This document shows positions 9,777 through 18,027 of a stretch of DNA of 64,000 nt, piece after piece. Location: the NCBI GenBank assembly GCA_026707545.1, contig JAPOWR010000001.1, positions 1,054,001-1,118,000 of the forward strand. The letters run 5' to 3'. The notes beneath the pieces were generated by a model, which worked only from the letters and a program-made list of their open reading frames with translations, was not told the origin of the DNA and searched no databases. Every line of letters begins with the position of its first letter. The stretch's first letter is position 1. Made by a program: the position numbers and the translations under genes. Source of the stretch: Acidobacteriota bacterium. Lineage in GTDB: Bacteria; Acidobacteriota; Thermoanaerobaculia; Multivoradales; Multivoraceae.

Positions 9777-11509
9777 GGTTGCTTGGCCGGGGCGGCGGCG
9801 CCCCGCCTCAGGACGTTGTAGCGGCCGGCTTCGACTTCCACGTCCTCCACCGCGCCGTCGGGCCAGCGAACCTGAACGAGCCGCCCGGCTTTCTCTTCAA
9901 CCGGCAGGTCGGCATCCGGCAGCGGCAGCAGCAGCCGCGGATCCCGGGCCGCGACGTAACTGCCGTCGGTGCGGACCCTCCGCCAGCCGCCTCCTTCGGC
10001 GAGCCGGGCGCGGGCCCCGTAGACGTCGGCGAGTTCCCGCCCGTCGCCGCCGGCAGCCTCGACGAGTCTCAGGCCCACCCAGTCGCGTCCCGGCCGGCGC
10101 TGGTTCAGGAGCACGCGGGCGGGTCCGGCGTTGTTGGAGATGACGAGGTCCGGATCGCCGTCGTTGTCCAGGTCGCCGACCGCCAGGCCGCGGCTGACGT
10201 CGACGTGGGCCGGCCGCTCTCGGCCTTCGGCCGGCACCGTTTCGAAGCGGCCGCCGCCGAGGCCGCGGAAAAGCTGGTTCTCCATCCGCAGCGGGTGCGG
10301 GTCGCCGGCTTCGACCTGGCCCTCGATCCGCCGGACCGCCCCGTTGACGACGTAGAGGTCGAGCACGCCGTCGCCGTCCACGTCGAGGCTGGCGGCGCCG
10401 AAGCCGGTCATCGGCCAGCTCGCATCGACCAGGCCGGCCTCGCGCGACCGGTCGTCGAAGAGCCCGTCGCCGTCATTCAGGTAGAGCGTGTTGTGCTCGC
10501 GAACCAGGTGGGAGAGGAAGATGTCGGGGGCGCCGTTGCCGTCGAAGTCGGAGACGGCGACGCCCATGCTGGCCTGCGGGCGTCCGTCTCGGTCGAATGC
10601 GGCGCCCGCGAACACGGCGTCCTCGATGAACGTGCCGTCGCCCTGGTTGAGCCAGAGGTGGTTCGCCATCTGGTCGTTGGCGACGTAGAGGTCGACGAGC
10701 CCGTCGCCGTTGAAGTCGTCAGCGACCGCGCCCAGGGCCGTGCCGGCTTCCACCGGGTCGGCGCCCAGACCGGAACGGAGCGTGGCGTCGACGAAGGTGC
10801 CGTCGCCCAGGTTGCGGAGCAGCCGGTCGGCCTCGGCCGGATGGCTGAGGGGGCCGCAGTAGTCCGGTTTGCCGCCGGTCAGGAAGCAGCGCTTGCGGTT
10901 CGCCCGATGGAAGCGGTGGTAGTTGCCGACGTACAGGTCGAGCCAGCCGTCGGCGTCATAGTCGAAGAAGACGGCCGGGACGCTGAACCGGCGGTCGTCG
11001 ACTCGCGCGGTGGCCGTTCGGTCCTCGAAGCCGCGGCCTTCGAGGTTGCGGAGGAGCTGGTTCGAGCCCAGGTTCGTCAGATACAGGTCGACCCACCCGT
11101 CGCGGTCGTAGTCGCCGGTGGCGATTCCGATGTTGTATCCCGGCGCGTGGAGGCCGATGTCGGCCGTGACGTCGGTGAAGCGGAGTTGCCCGGTCTCGGT
11201 GAGACCGTTCCGGAACAGGCGGTCGGTCGGTTCGACCGCTGGTGGCTGGAACACCGGCTCGCGAGCCTCGTCGCCGTCGAAGGACCTGCCCTGACCGAGA
11301 TAGACGTCGAGGTCGCCGTCGTTGTCGTAGTCGAGGAGGGCGACCCCGGCGCCCACCACCTCGGCGGTGTAGAGCTGTCCGGTCATGCCGTTGTAGTGGA
11401 CGAAGTCGATCCCCACTTCGGCCGCGACTTCCACGAATGCGGGCGAGGCGTCGCCGGGGTTTCCGGGCGCCGCGGCGAAGGTGGCGGCTAGCGCCAGTGC
11501 GACCAACAT
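9773..11509 (-). CDS. CRTAC1-like FG-GAP/ASPIC-UnbV protein
   Basis: A 578-aa secreted protein with a short signal peptide (MLVALALAATFAAAPG). At least seven FG-GAP/VCBS loops are visible, including DYDNDGDLDVYLG, DYDRDGWVDLYLTN, DFNGDGLVDLYVAND and DLDNDGDPDLVISNN. They predict a calcium-binding beta-propeller. The last 100 residues form an ASPIC/UnbV domain. It is shorter than its neighbour at 5768-8020 because it lacks the helical N-terminal region. It starts 12 nt after the CoA-transferase stop and overlaps the TPR gene by 4 nt, so these genes are probably one operon. Its role is probably extracellular binding, by family. Confidence 0.9.
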   Translation of the reverse strand: MLVALALAATFAAAPGNPGDASPAFVEVAAEVGIDFVHYNGMTGQLYTAEVVGAGVALLDYDNDGDLDVYLGQGRSFDGDEAREPVFQPPAVEPTDRLFRNGLTETGQLRFTDVTADIGLHAPGYNIGIATGDYDRDGWVDLYLTNLGSNQLLRNLEGRGFEDRTATARVDDRRFSVPAVFFDYDADGWLDLYVGNYHRFHRANRKRCFLTGGKPDYCGPLSHPAEADRLLRNLGDGTFVDATLRSGLGADPVEAGTALGAVADDFNGDGLVDLYVANDQMANHLWLNQGDGTFIEDAVFAGAAFDRDGRPQASMGVAVSDFDGNGAPDIFLSHLVREHNTLYLNDGDGLFDDRSREAGLVDASWPMTGFGAASLDVDGDGVLDLYVVNGAVRRIEGQVEAGDPHPLRMENQLFRGLGGGRFETVPAEGRERPAHVDVSRGLAVGDLDNDGDPDLVISNNAGPARVLLNQRRPGRDWVGLRLVEAAGGDGRELADVYGARARLAEGGGWRRVRTDGSYVAARDPRLLLPLPDADLPVEEKAGRLVQVRWPDGAVEDVEVEAGRYNVLRRGAAAPAKQP

Positions 11510-11521
11510 GGCTGGGCGGGA

Positions 11522-14020
11522 TCATACGACCGGTTCCGTGCCGATCACCTGGTCGCGTTCCAGCGCGTCGAGCTCGGCCGCGCTCAGGTCGAGCAACGCG
11601 GCAAGCAGTTCCCGGTTGTGTTGACCGAGGGTGGGCGCCGGCCACTCGACGGCGTACGGTCGCCCGTCTCCACCCACCGGCCGGAAGGGCGCGGAGGGGT
11701 TCGGTTGCTGGCCGACGAAGGCGCGTTCGCGCCACTGCCAGTAGCCGCGAGCTTCGAGATGCGGGTCGTAGAGCACGTCCATCGTGTTGCGGAGGACCGC
11801 TGCCGGGACCCGGGCCGCGGCCAGGCGGCGCTCGAGCGCCATGCCGTCGTATAGCCTCGTTCTGGCGCCGAGCACCCGGTCGAGATCGTCTTCGTGCTCC
11901 TTGCGTCCGGCCTGGCCGGCGAAGCTTGGGTCGGACCCGTCCATGTCCAGCGCGCCGCAAAGCCGCCGCCACTGGTCGTTCGTCTCGACCGTGATGGCGA
12001 TCCAGGGTTCCGCGCCGATGCACGGGTAGGCGCCCCAGGGGGCGTGCAGCGGATGGCGACCGCCGTCACGCGCAGGCGCTTCGCCTCGCATCGCCTGCGT
12101 GACAAGCCCGTGAGCGGCCAGCGGGAACATCGACTCGACGTGGGAGAGATCGACGTACTGGCCTTCGCCGGTCCGCCGGCGGTGGCGGAGGGCGGTCAGC
12201 AGCGCCGCGGCGGCGTTGATCCCGGCGATCGGATCGCCGAGCGCCACGTGCTGCATCGTGGGCGGGTCTCCGGCGCGGCCGTTCAGGTGGGGCAGGCCGG
12301 ATGCCTGCTCGACCGTCGAACCGTAGCCACGGTGGAACATCCACTCGCCGCTGGCGCCGAAGGGAGGCATCGACACCATGACCAGTTCGGGGTTTGCCTC
12401 GAGGAGGCGCTCGTAGGCGAGCCCCAGCTTGGGCAGGACGCTCGCGGTGTAGTTCTCGATCACGGCGTCCGAGATCGCCAGCAGGCGCAGCAGCAGATCG
12501 ACGCCGCGACGGCTGGTCAGGTCGAGGGTGATGCCGAACTTGTTGCGGCCGGTCGTGTTGAAGGCGGTGGATTGTTCGTAGAGCTTCTGCGCGATCGTCT
12601 CGGGCGTCGACTCCCAGCCGCGCCACCAGTCGAAGTACTGGCAGGACTCGACCTTGATCACCTCGGCGCCCATGTCGGCGAGTTGGCGGGTGGCGAGCGG
12701 ACCGGCCCAGCCCATCGTCAGGTCGACGATGCGGATGTCGCCGAGCAGAGTGGGACGGCGGGCCTGGGGGGAGGCGCCCAGCGAACGCGGCATCCGCGCG
12801 TCCGCCAGCGGACGCACGGCCTGCGACCCATGTGGCGCGGGGACGCGCCACATGGGTGCACGCTTCCTCGGTGAATGGAGGGTGGGGCGTTCGCTCCGCG
12901 TGCCGGGCTCTCCCAGGCGCGGCGCCGAGCCGCCTGGCGTGGCGGGCGTGCGGTGCAGGCGAAACGGCGTGCCGGCGGCGAGAAAACGCCCCTGGTCGGG
13001 GTGTTCGGCTTCGACCCAGGCGCCGCGGTCGCGAAACTGATCGAGCTCGAAGAGTTCGGCCGGAGTGGGAGCGAGGGCCAGCGGGATGCGGGCCGCCTGG
13101 CCGGCCTCCACCCACTCCGGCCCGGTTCGCTCGAGAAAGCGGGGTCCGAGTAGGGCGTCGATCCGGTCCGCGTCTTCGAGACGGTTGATCGACACCTGGT
13201 AGCGGGGCTCGGAGGCCAGCTCGGGAAGGTCTAGGAGAGAGCACAGGCTTCGCCACTGCGACGGCGTCACCGTGGTCACGCCGAGCCAGCCATCCCGGCA
13301 GGGATAGATGCAGGCCGGGTAGGTGGGCCAGAAGCGGTTGATGCCGACCCGGGGGCGGATGACGCCGGTCGAGAGCGTCCCGGGCGGACCGGGCTCGGTG
13401 ATGCACATCGCGGCCTCGAAGATGGAGACGTCGAGGTGGACCGCTCTTTCGAGACCGCCGGTCTCTCGCGCCAGCAGATGGCCGACGCCGGCGACGTAGG
13501 CGAGGGTGCCTGCGACCACCTGCGGTGTGTGCCCCGTGGTCAGGATCGGAGGCCCCTCGGCCGGGCCGACCGCCCGTGCCGCGGCCGTGTGTGCGCTGAT
13601 GACCTGGTCCGTGGCGGCGCGCGCGGCGTAGGGCCCCGTGGCCCCGAACCAGGACAGGGACAGGCGGATCTGGCCGTTGTGAAGTTCCTGGACGGCTCCG
13701 GGGTCGTCATCCAGGATGATGTCGGTGGTTCGCAGAAGGTCGAGGGCGAGGTCGTCTTCCATTTGCGCGGCGACGCTTTGTTTGCCGAGCGACAGCCAGG
13801 TGGCGAGTCCGCTCGCCTCCGGCGCCGGGGCCTTCGGATGGAAGGGGGGCAGACCGCGGATCGGATGTCCCCTGCCCGGCGGTTCCAGGTTCGTGACCCG
13901 TGCTCCGAGGTCGCGGAGCAGCTTGCCGCAGTAGGCGGTCGCGACGGTGCCGGCCGAGTCGACGACCTGGATGCCGGCTAGGGCCCCGCCGTCGCCCGCT
14001 GTCTCTTCGTCGTTTCGCAT
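11522..14020 (-). CDS. Two-domain CaiB/BaiF family III CoA-transferase
   Basis: This 832-aa protein carries two CoA-transferase family III domains in tandem (about 15-370 and 430-820). Both keep the catalytic aspartate region: AVHLDVSIFEAAM in the first and GQYVDLSHVESMF in the second. Such enzymes move CoA between carboxylic acids; the substrate is unknown. The interdomain linker (about 375-430) is basic, low in structure, and encoded by DNA with two strong hairpins (12798-12857). The start at 14020 is preferred to the ATG at 14077, which would overlap the divergent MFS gene. The single-chain tandem form is less common than separate homodimeric subunits. Confidence 0.9.
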   Translation of the reverse strand: MRNDEETAGDGGALAGIQVVDSAGTVATAYCGKLLRDLGARVTNLEPPGRGHPIRGLPPFHPKAPAPEASGLATWLSLGKQSVAAQMEDDLALDLLRTTDIILDDDPGAVQELHNGQIRLSLSWFGATGPYAARAATDQVISAHTAAARAVGPAEGPPILTTGHTPQVVAGTLAYVAGVGHLLARETGGLERAVHLDVSIFEAAMCITEPGPPGTLSTGVIRPRVGINRFWPTYPACIYPCRDGWLGVTTVTPSQWRSLCSLLDLPELASEPRYQVSINRLEDADRIDALLGPRFLERTGPEWVEAGQAARIPLALAPTPAELFELDQFRDRGAWVEAEHPDQGRFLAAGTPFRLHRTPATPGGSAPRLGEPGTRSERPTLHSPRKRAPMWRVPAPHGSQAVRPLADARMPRSLGASPQARRPTLLGDIRIVDLTMGWAGPLATRQLADMGAEVIKVESCQYFDWWRGWESTPETIAQKLYEQSTAFNTTGRNKFGITLDLTSRRGVDLLLRLLAISDAVIENYTASVLPKLGLAYERLLEANPELVMVSMPPFGASGEWMFHRGYGSTVEQASGLPHLNGRAGDPPTMQHVALGDPIAGINAAAALLTALRHRRRTGEGQYVDLSHVESMFPLAAHGLVTQAMRGEAPARDGGRHPLHAPWGAYPCIGAEPWIAITVETNDQWRRLCGALDMDGSDPSFAGQAGRKEHEDDLDRVLGARTRLYDGMALERRLAAARVPAAVLRNTMDVLYDPHLEARGYWQWRERAFVGQQPNPSAPFRPVGGDGRPYAVEWPAPTLGQHNRELLAALLDLSAAELDALERDQVIGTEPVV
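12798..12857. repeat. Pair of perfect hairpins in the CoA-transferase interdomain linker
   Basis: Two inverted repeats lie side by side inside the coding sequence. The first is GCGTCCGC-CA-GCGGACGC at 12798-12815. The second is a perfect 14-bp stem, ACCCATGTGGCGCG and its complement, around a GGGA loop at 12826-12857. They encode the linker between the two CaiB domains. This resembles an in-frame palindromic element, but no second copy was noticed in the window. Confidence 0.55.
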
Positions 14021-14061
14021 CGAACCGGATGGACGCGGGATTGTAGATCTAGGATGCACCG

Positions 14062-15330
14062 GTGAACCGGAAGACATATCTACGGCTCTCCGTCATGATG
14101 CTCCTGCAGTACGGAGTGTGGGGAGTGTGGCTGCCGGTGCTTGCCCGCTACCTCCAGGCGGAGCCCTCGGAGGGTGGTCTCGGCTTCACACCCGGTCAGA
14201 TCGGCTGGATCCTCGGTCTCGCGAGTTCGATCGGGGCGGTGACGGCGCCCTTCGTCGCGGGCCAGCTCGCCGACCGGTCGTTCTCGACCCAGCGGGTACT
14301 CGCCGTGCTCCTGGTGGCCGGTGGCGTCGTCAAGATCATCACCGCCTACCAGACCACCTTCAGCGCCTGGCTGTGGTTGTCCGTGCTGTACTCGGTGCTC
14401 TACACGCCGACGCTGGCCCTGTCGAACTCACTCGCCTTCGCCCACATGGACGACGGTGACCGGGAGTTCCCGCGGGTGCGGGTTTGGGGCACGATCGGCT
14501 GGATCGTGGCCAGTTGGGCCTTCCCGCTGTTCTGGTTGCTTTCCGACGTGAGGCTCTCCTGGCTGCCGCCGTTCTATGTCGGAGTCGAGGCGCCGGACGC
14601 GACCGCCCGCCTCGTCGATTCCCTCGTGTGGAGCGGAGTGGTCGCCTTCGGCTATGCGCTCTTCTGCCTCTTCCTGCCGCCGACGCCGCCGCGGCGGGAC
14701 GCGAAGGACAAGCTCGCCTTCGCCAAGGCGTTCGGGCTCTTCCGGCAGCGGTCCTTCGCGGTCCTCGTGGCGGCGAGCCTGCCGGTGGCGGTGATCCACC
14801 AGATCTACTTCATGCAGACGGCGCCCTTCATGAGCCAGGAACTCGGGCTGCCGGACAGCCGGATCGGCCCGGCGATGAGCATCGGGCAGTTCGCCGAGAT
14901 CGCGGTCATGGTGGCCACGGGCTGGCTGCTGTCGCGGTTCGGTTTCCGCCGCGTGATCACGATCGGCGTGCTTGCCTATGCGGCCCGTTACGCGATCTTC
15001 GGCAGCGTGTTCCTCCCCGTGCCCGTGATCGTCGCCAGCCAGGCGCTGCACGGCCTCTGCTACGCGTGCTTCTTTGCCGCCGCGTTCATCTACGTCGACC
15101 GCATCGCGGAGGAAGACGTCCGCCACTCGGCGCAGACCGTGTTCGGGATCGTGATTCTCGGTCTCGGGCCGGTCCTGGCGGCGCCGGTGCTTCAGGTCCT
15201 GTCCGAGGCCTTCACGAACGACGCCGGCGTGCTGGACTACTCGGCTCTGTGGTACTCGCTGTCGGCGCTCGCGCTGGTCACGATGCTGGGCTTCGCGGCG
15301 CTGTTCCGGGATCAGACGTCGCAGACCTGA
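14062..15330 (+). CDS. MFS transporter, nucleoside:H+ symporter-like
   Basis: A 422-aa integral membrane protein with about twelve hydrophobic segments. The N-terminus (LRLSVMMLLQYGVWGVWLPV) and the FVAGQLADRSFSTQRVLAV loop match the NupG/LacY-like branch of the major facilitator superfamily. It is probably a proton-coupled importer of nucleosides or sugars; the substrate is inferred only at family level. It uses a GTG start at 14062, 41 nt from the divergent CoA-transferase start. Its 3' end overlaps the convergent gene at 15312 by 19 nt. Confidence 0.88.
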   Translation: MNRKTYLRLSVMMLLQYGVWGVWLPVLARYLQAEPSEGGLGFTPGQIGWILGLASSIGAVTAPFVAGQLADRSFSTQRVLAVLLVAGGVVKIITAYQTTFSAWLWLSVLYSVLYTPTLALSNSLAFAHMDDGDREFPRVRVWGTIGWIVASWAFPLFWLLSDVRLSWLPPFYVGVEAPDATARLVDSLVWSGVVAFGYALFCLFLPPTPPRRDAKDKLAFAKAFGLFRQRSFAVLVAASLPVAVIHQIYFMQTAPFMSQELGLPDSRIGPAMSIGQFAEIAVMVATGWLLSRFGFRRVITIGVLAYAARYAIFGSVFLPVPVIVASQALHGLCYACFFAAAFIYVDRIAEEDVRHSAQTVFGIVILGLGPVLAAPVLQVLSEAFTNDAGVLDYSALWYSLSALALVTMLGFAALFRDQTSQT

Positions 15331-16178
15331 ACACCGTGCGCAAGAGCGGCGAGCTTGTCGCTGCTCTTGGGAATGAATTCCTGGCCGACGATCCCCGTGT
15401 AACCGGTCTCGAGGATCGCGCGCATGATCGCCGGGTAGTACAGCTCCTGGTCCTCGTCGAGCTCGTTGCGTCCGGGGTTGCCGGCGGTGTGGTAGTGGCC
15501 AATGTGATGGTGGTAGTCGCGGATCGTGCGGATCACGTCGCCTTCCATGACCTGGGCGTGGTAGATGTCGTAGAGGATCTTGAAGCGGTCGGATGCGACG
15601 CGGTCCACGAGTTCGACCAGCCAGGGCATGTTGTCGGCCATGTAGTCGGCGTGGTTGACCTTGGAGTTCAGCAGCTCCATGCAGATCGTGACGCCCTTCT
15701 GCTCGGCGTGGCCGACGATCTGCTTCAGGGCCGTCACGCAGTTCTCGAGGCCCTCGCTATCGGGCATGCCGTTGCGGTTGCCCGAGAAGGTGATCACGTT
15801 GGAGAAGCCGGCCTCGGCGGTGGCGTCGATCGCGGCCGTGATCGCCTCCAGGCAGGCCTCGTGGTTGGCGGGATCATTGATGCCCTCGGTGATGCCATGG
15901 CTGTTCGTCATCGCGCAGGAGAGGCCGTGTTCCTGGAGCGTTGGGAAGGCATCCGGGCCCAGGATTTCGATCGATTCGAGTCCCATCCCGCTGGCGGCGG
16001 CCGCGAGTTCCTCGAGCGGAATGCTGCCGTAGCACCACTTGCACACGGACTGCCGGATCCTCCCGTTCCTGATGACCCGCTCCTGCTGGGCTCCGAGTGC
16101 GGCGGGAGTGGCTGAGGCCGCCGCGACCGCCGCGGCACCGGCGATCAGGGTTCTTCGGGATAGAGGTTCGGCGTTCAT
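15312..16178 (-). CDS. Hydroxypyruvate isomerase-like TIM-barrel protein with Tat signal
   Basis: A 288-aa protein of the Hyi/sugar-phosphate isomerase-epimerase TIM-barrel family. Conserved segments include the metal/substrate region YDIYHAQVMEGDVIRTIRD, then HIGHYHTAGNPGRNELD and the C-terminal GQEFIPK. The N-terminus (LSRRTLIAGAAAVAAASATP) is a twin-arginine signal, so the protein is probably exported folded, unlike the cytoplasmic Hyi of E. coli. The start at 16178 was chosen to begin just before the Tat signal. Its true substrate may not be hydroxypyruvate. Convergent with the MFS gene. Confidence 0.88.
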   Translation of the reverse strand: MNAEPLSRRTLIAGAAAVAAASATPAALGAQQERVIRNGRIRQSVCKWCYGSIPLEELAAAASGMGLESIEILGPDAFPTLQEHGLSCAMTNSHGITEGINDPANHEACLEAITAAIDATAEAGFSNVITFSGNRNGMPDSEGLENCVTALKQIVGHAEQKGVTICMELLNSKVNHADYMADNMPWLVELVDRVASDRFKILYDIYHAQVMEGDVIRTIRDYHHHIGHYHTAGNPGRNELDEDQELYYPAIMRAILETGYTGIVGQEFIPKSSDKLAALAHGVQVCDV

Positions 16179-16258
16179 CGGACGTCCTCCGGTGGGCGTT
16201 GAGGGTCTGAGAAGTGGTGCCGGCAATCCTAGCGCCCGGCACGCGCTACGATTGCACC

Positions 16259-17101
16259 ATGGAGGTCACGGCCGGGGCAGGACGGGGATGGCGGCTGCCG
16301 GCGATCCTGGCCGTGTCGACCCTGCTCGTCTCCTCCCTCGTGACTGCCCAGTGGTGGCGCCCGGTTCCGGCCCGGTACCCGGAGGAGGGCCGCCAGTACC
16401 TCGAGGGTTTCGTCTTCTGCCGCGGACAGTACCGCCAGGTCGTCGACGAGTGGCTCGGGCAGGGCTGGTTCACGGACTACCCCGACTCCGAGTACAACTT
16501 CATGACGCGGCTGTCCCAGTTGACGACGGTCGAGATCCAGCGGACCGCCTACGGCGATCCGGAGCACCTCGTCCTGACGCTGGACGATCCGCGGCTGTTC
16601 GAGTTCCCGTTCCTGTTCATGTCGGATGTCGGCACGATCGGCATCAACGACGCCGAAGCGGACAACCTGAGGCGGTACCTGCTGGCGGGCGGCTTTCTCT
16701 ACGTCGACGACTTCTGGGGTCCCGTGGCCTGGGACCGCTGGGCCAGCCAGATTGGCCGGGTGCTGCCTCCGGGCGACTACCCGATCGTCGACATCCCGCC
16801 GACGCACCCGATCTTCAGGACCTTCTTCACCGTCGACGAGGTGCCCCAGATCCCGTCGATCCAGTACTGGAACATGACCGGCCGGGCCGACACCTCGGAG
16901 CGCGGGATGCACTCCGCGGAACCGCACTTCCGCGGGATCTTCGACGAGCACGGCCGTCTCATGGTCGCGATGACCCACAACACGGACATCGCCGATGGCT
17001 GGGAGCGGGAAGGCGAGTCGCGGGAGTTCTTCGAGCGCTTCTCGCTGACGAAGTCCTACCCGTTCGGCGTGAACCTGGTTCTGTACGCCCTTTCGCACTG
17101 A
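16259..17101 (+). CDS. DUF4159 domain protein
   Basis: A 280-aa protein with an N-terminal membrane anchor or signal (WRLPAILAVSTLLVSSLVTA) and a DUF4159 domain over the rest. The signature LRRYLLAGGFLYVDDFWG is shared with the paralogue at 57531-58412, as is the ending GVNLVLYALSH (GVNFVVYAMSH in the other). The fold resembles glutamine-amidotransferase-like domains but no catalytic residues are assigned and the function is unknown. The ATG at 16259 is preferred over a GTG at 16214. It heads a three-gene plus-strand run with the MBL and PQQ genes. Confidence 0.87.
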   Translation: MEVTAGAGRGWRLPAILAVSTLLVSSLVTAQWWRPVPARYPEEGRQYLEGFVFCRGQYRQVVDEWLGQGWFTDYPDSEYNFMTRLSQLTTVEIQRTAYGDPEHLVLTLDDPRLFEFPFLFMSDVGTIGINDAEADNLRRYLLAGGFLYVDDFWGPVAWDRWASQIGRVLPPGDYPIVDIPPTHPIFRTFFTVDEVPQIPSIQYWNMTGRADTSERGMHSAEPHFRGIFDEHGRLMVAMTHNTDIADGWEREGESREFFERFSLTKSYPFGVNLVLYALSH

Positions 17102-17117
17102 CAAGGAGACACACTCT

Positions 17118-18017
17118 GTGACCCCTTCTACATTTCATATCCGTTCGTTCGCTTTCGCCGCCGGGATGATCGTCACTCTCCTCGCCGCGCCGGTCGCCGC
17201 GCAGCAGGACTTCTCGGCCGTCGAGGTGACGGCCGAGCACGTTGCCGGCGCCGTCCACATGCTGACCGGCGCCGGTGGCAACATCGGCGTCTCGGCTGGC
17301 GAGGACGGCATCCTGATCGTCGACGACCAGTTCGCGCCGCTTGCCGACAAGATCCGGGCGGCGCTCGCCGGGATCTCGCCCGGCGACCTGGAGTTCGTCG
17401 TCAACACTCACTTCCACTTCGACCACACGGGCGGCAACGTGATCTTCGGCAAGGAGGCGCTGATCGTGGCGCATACGAACGTGCGCAAGCGTCTGGCGGA
17501 GGGCGCCGGCGTGCGCGGCCGGCCTGCCGAGCCGGCGCCGAAGGAGGCCCTCCCCGTCGTGACCTACGACGACGGGGTGTCGATCCACTTCAACGGCGAG
17601 GAGATCATGATTGGCCACCTGACCGGCGGTCACACGGACGGCGACAGCTACATCTACTTCACGGACTCGAACGTCATCCACCTGGGCGACCAGTTCTTCG
17701 CGGGACGCTTTCCGTTCGTCGATGTCGGCAACGGCGGCAACGCGGTCGGGCTCCGGGACAGCATCGGCGAGGTGCTGGAGCATCTGCCGGCCGATGCGAA
17801 GGTGATCCCCGGCCACGGCCCCCTGTCGTCGGTCGATGACCTGAAGACGTACCACCGAATGCTCGTGGAGTGCGTCGCCGCGGTCGAGGCGGGCAAGGAC
17901 GCCGGCAAGTCGGTGGAGGAGATTCAGGCCGCCGGACTTCCCGAGGAATGGAGCGGCTGGGGCTCCGGCTTCATCAACGAGTCGGTTTTCATCACTTCGA
18001 TTCACGAGAGTCTGTAG
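17118..18017 (+). CDS. Secreted metallo-beta-lactamase-fold hydrolase
   Basis: A 299-aa protein with a signal peptide (ending LLAAPVAAQQ) and an MBL-fold domain. The metal site is visible as THFHFDH (H98, H100, D102, H103), with further ligands in TGGHTDGDS, HLGDQFF and IPGHGPL. The sequence resembles the periplasmic cyclase/SoxH-like MBL proteins rather than classical beta-lactamases, so the substrate is open. GTG start with AAGGAG nine bases upstream; it follows the DUF4159 gene by 16 nt and precedes the PQQ protein by 10 nt, suggesting one operon. Confidence 0.9.
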   Translation: MTPSTFHIRSFAFAAGMIVTLLAAPVAAQQDFSAVEVTAEHVAGAVHMLTGAGGNIGVSAGEDGILIVDDQFAPLADKIRAALAGISPGDLEFVVNTHFHFDHTGGNVIFGKEALIVAHTNVRKRLAEGAGVRGRPAEPAPKEALPVVTYDDGVSIHFNGEEIMIGHLTGGHTDGDSYIYFTDSNVIHLGDQFFAGRFPFVDVGNGGNAVGLRDSIGEVLEHLPADAKVIPGHGPLSSVDDLKTYHRMLVECVAAVEAGKDAGKSVEEIQAAGLPEEWSGWGSGFINESVFITSIHESL

Positions 18018-18027
18018 GAGGGTCGCC

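Noticed and set aside
9779..11491. 570-codon plus-strand ORF opposite an ASPIC gene
   Set aside because: Repeated valine/glutamate patterns mirror the FG-GAP loops on the other strand; no independent start signal.
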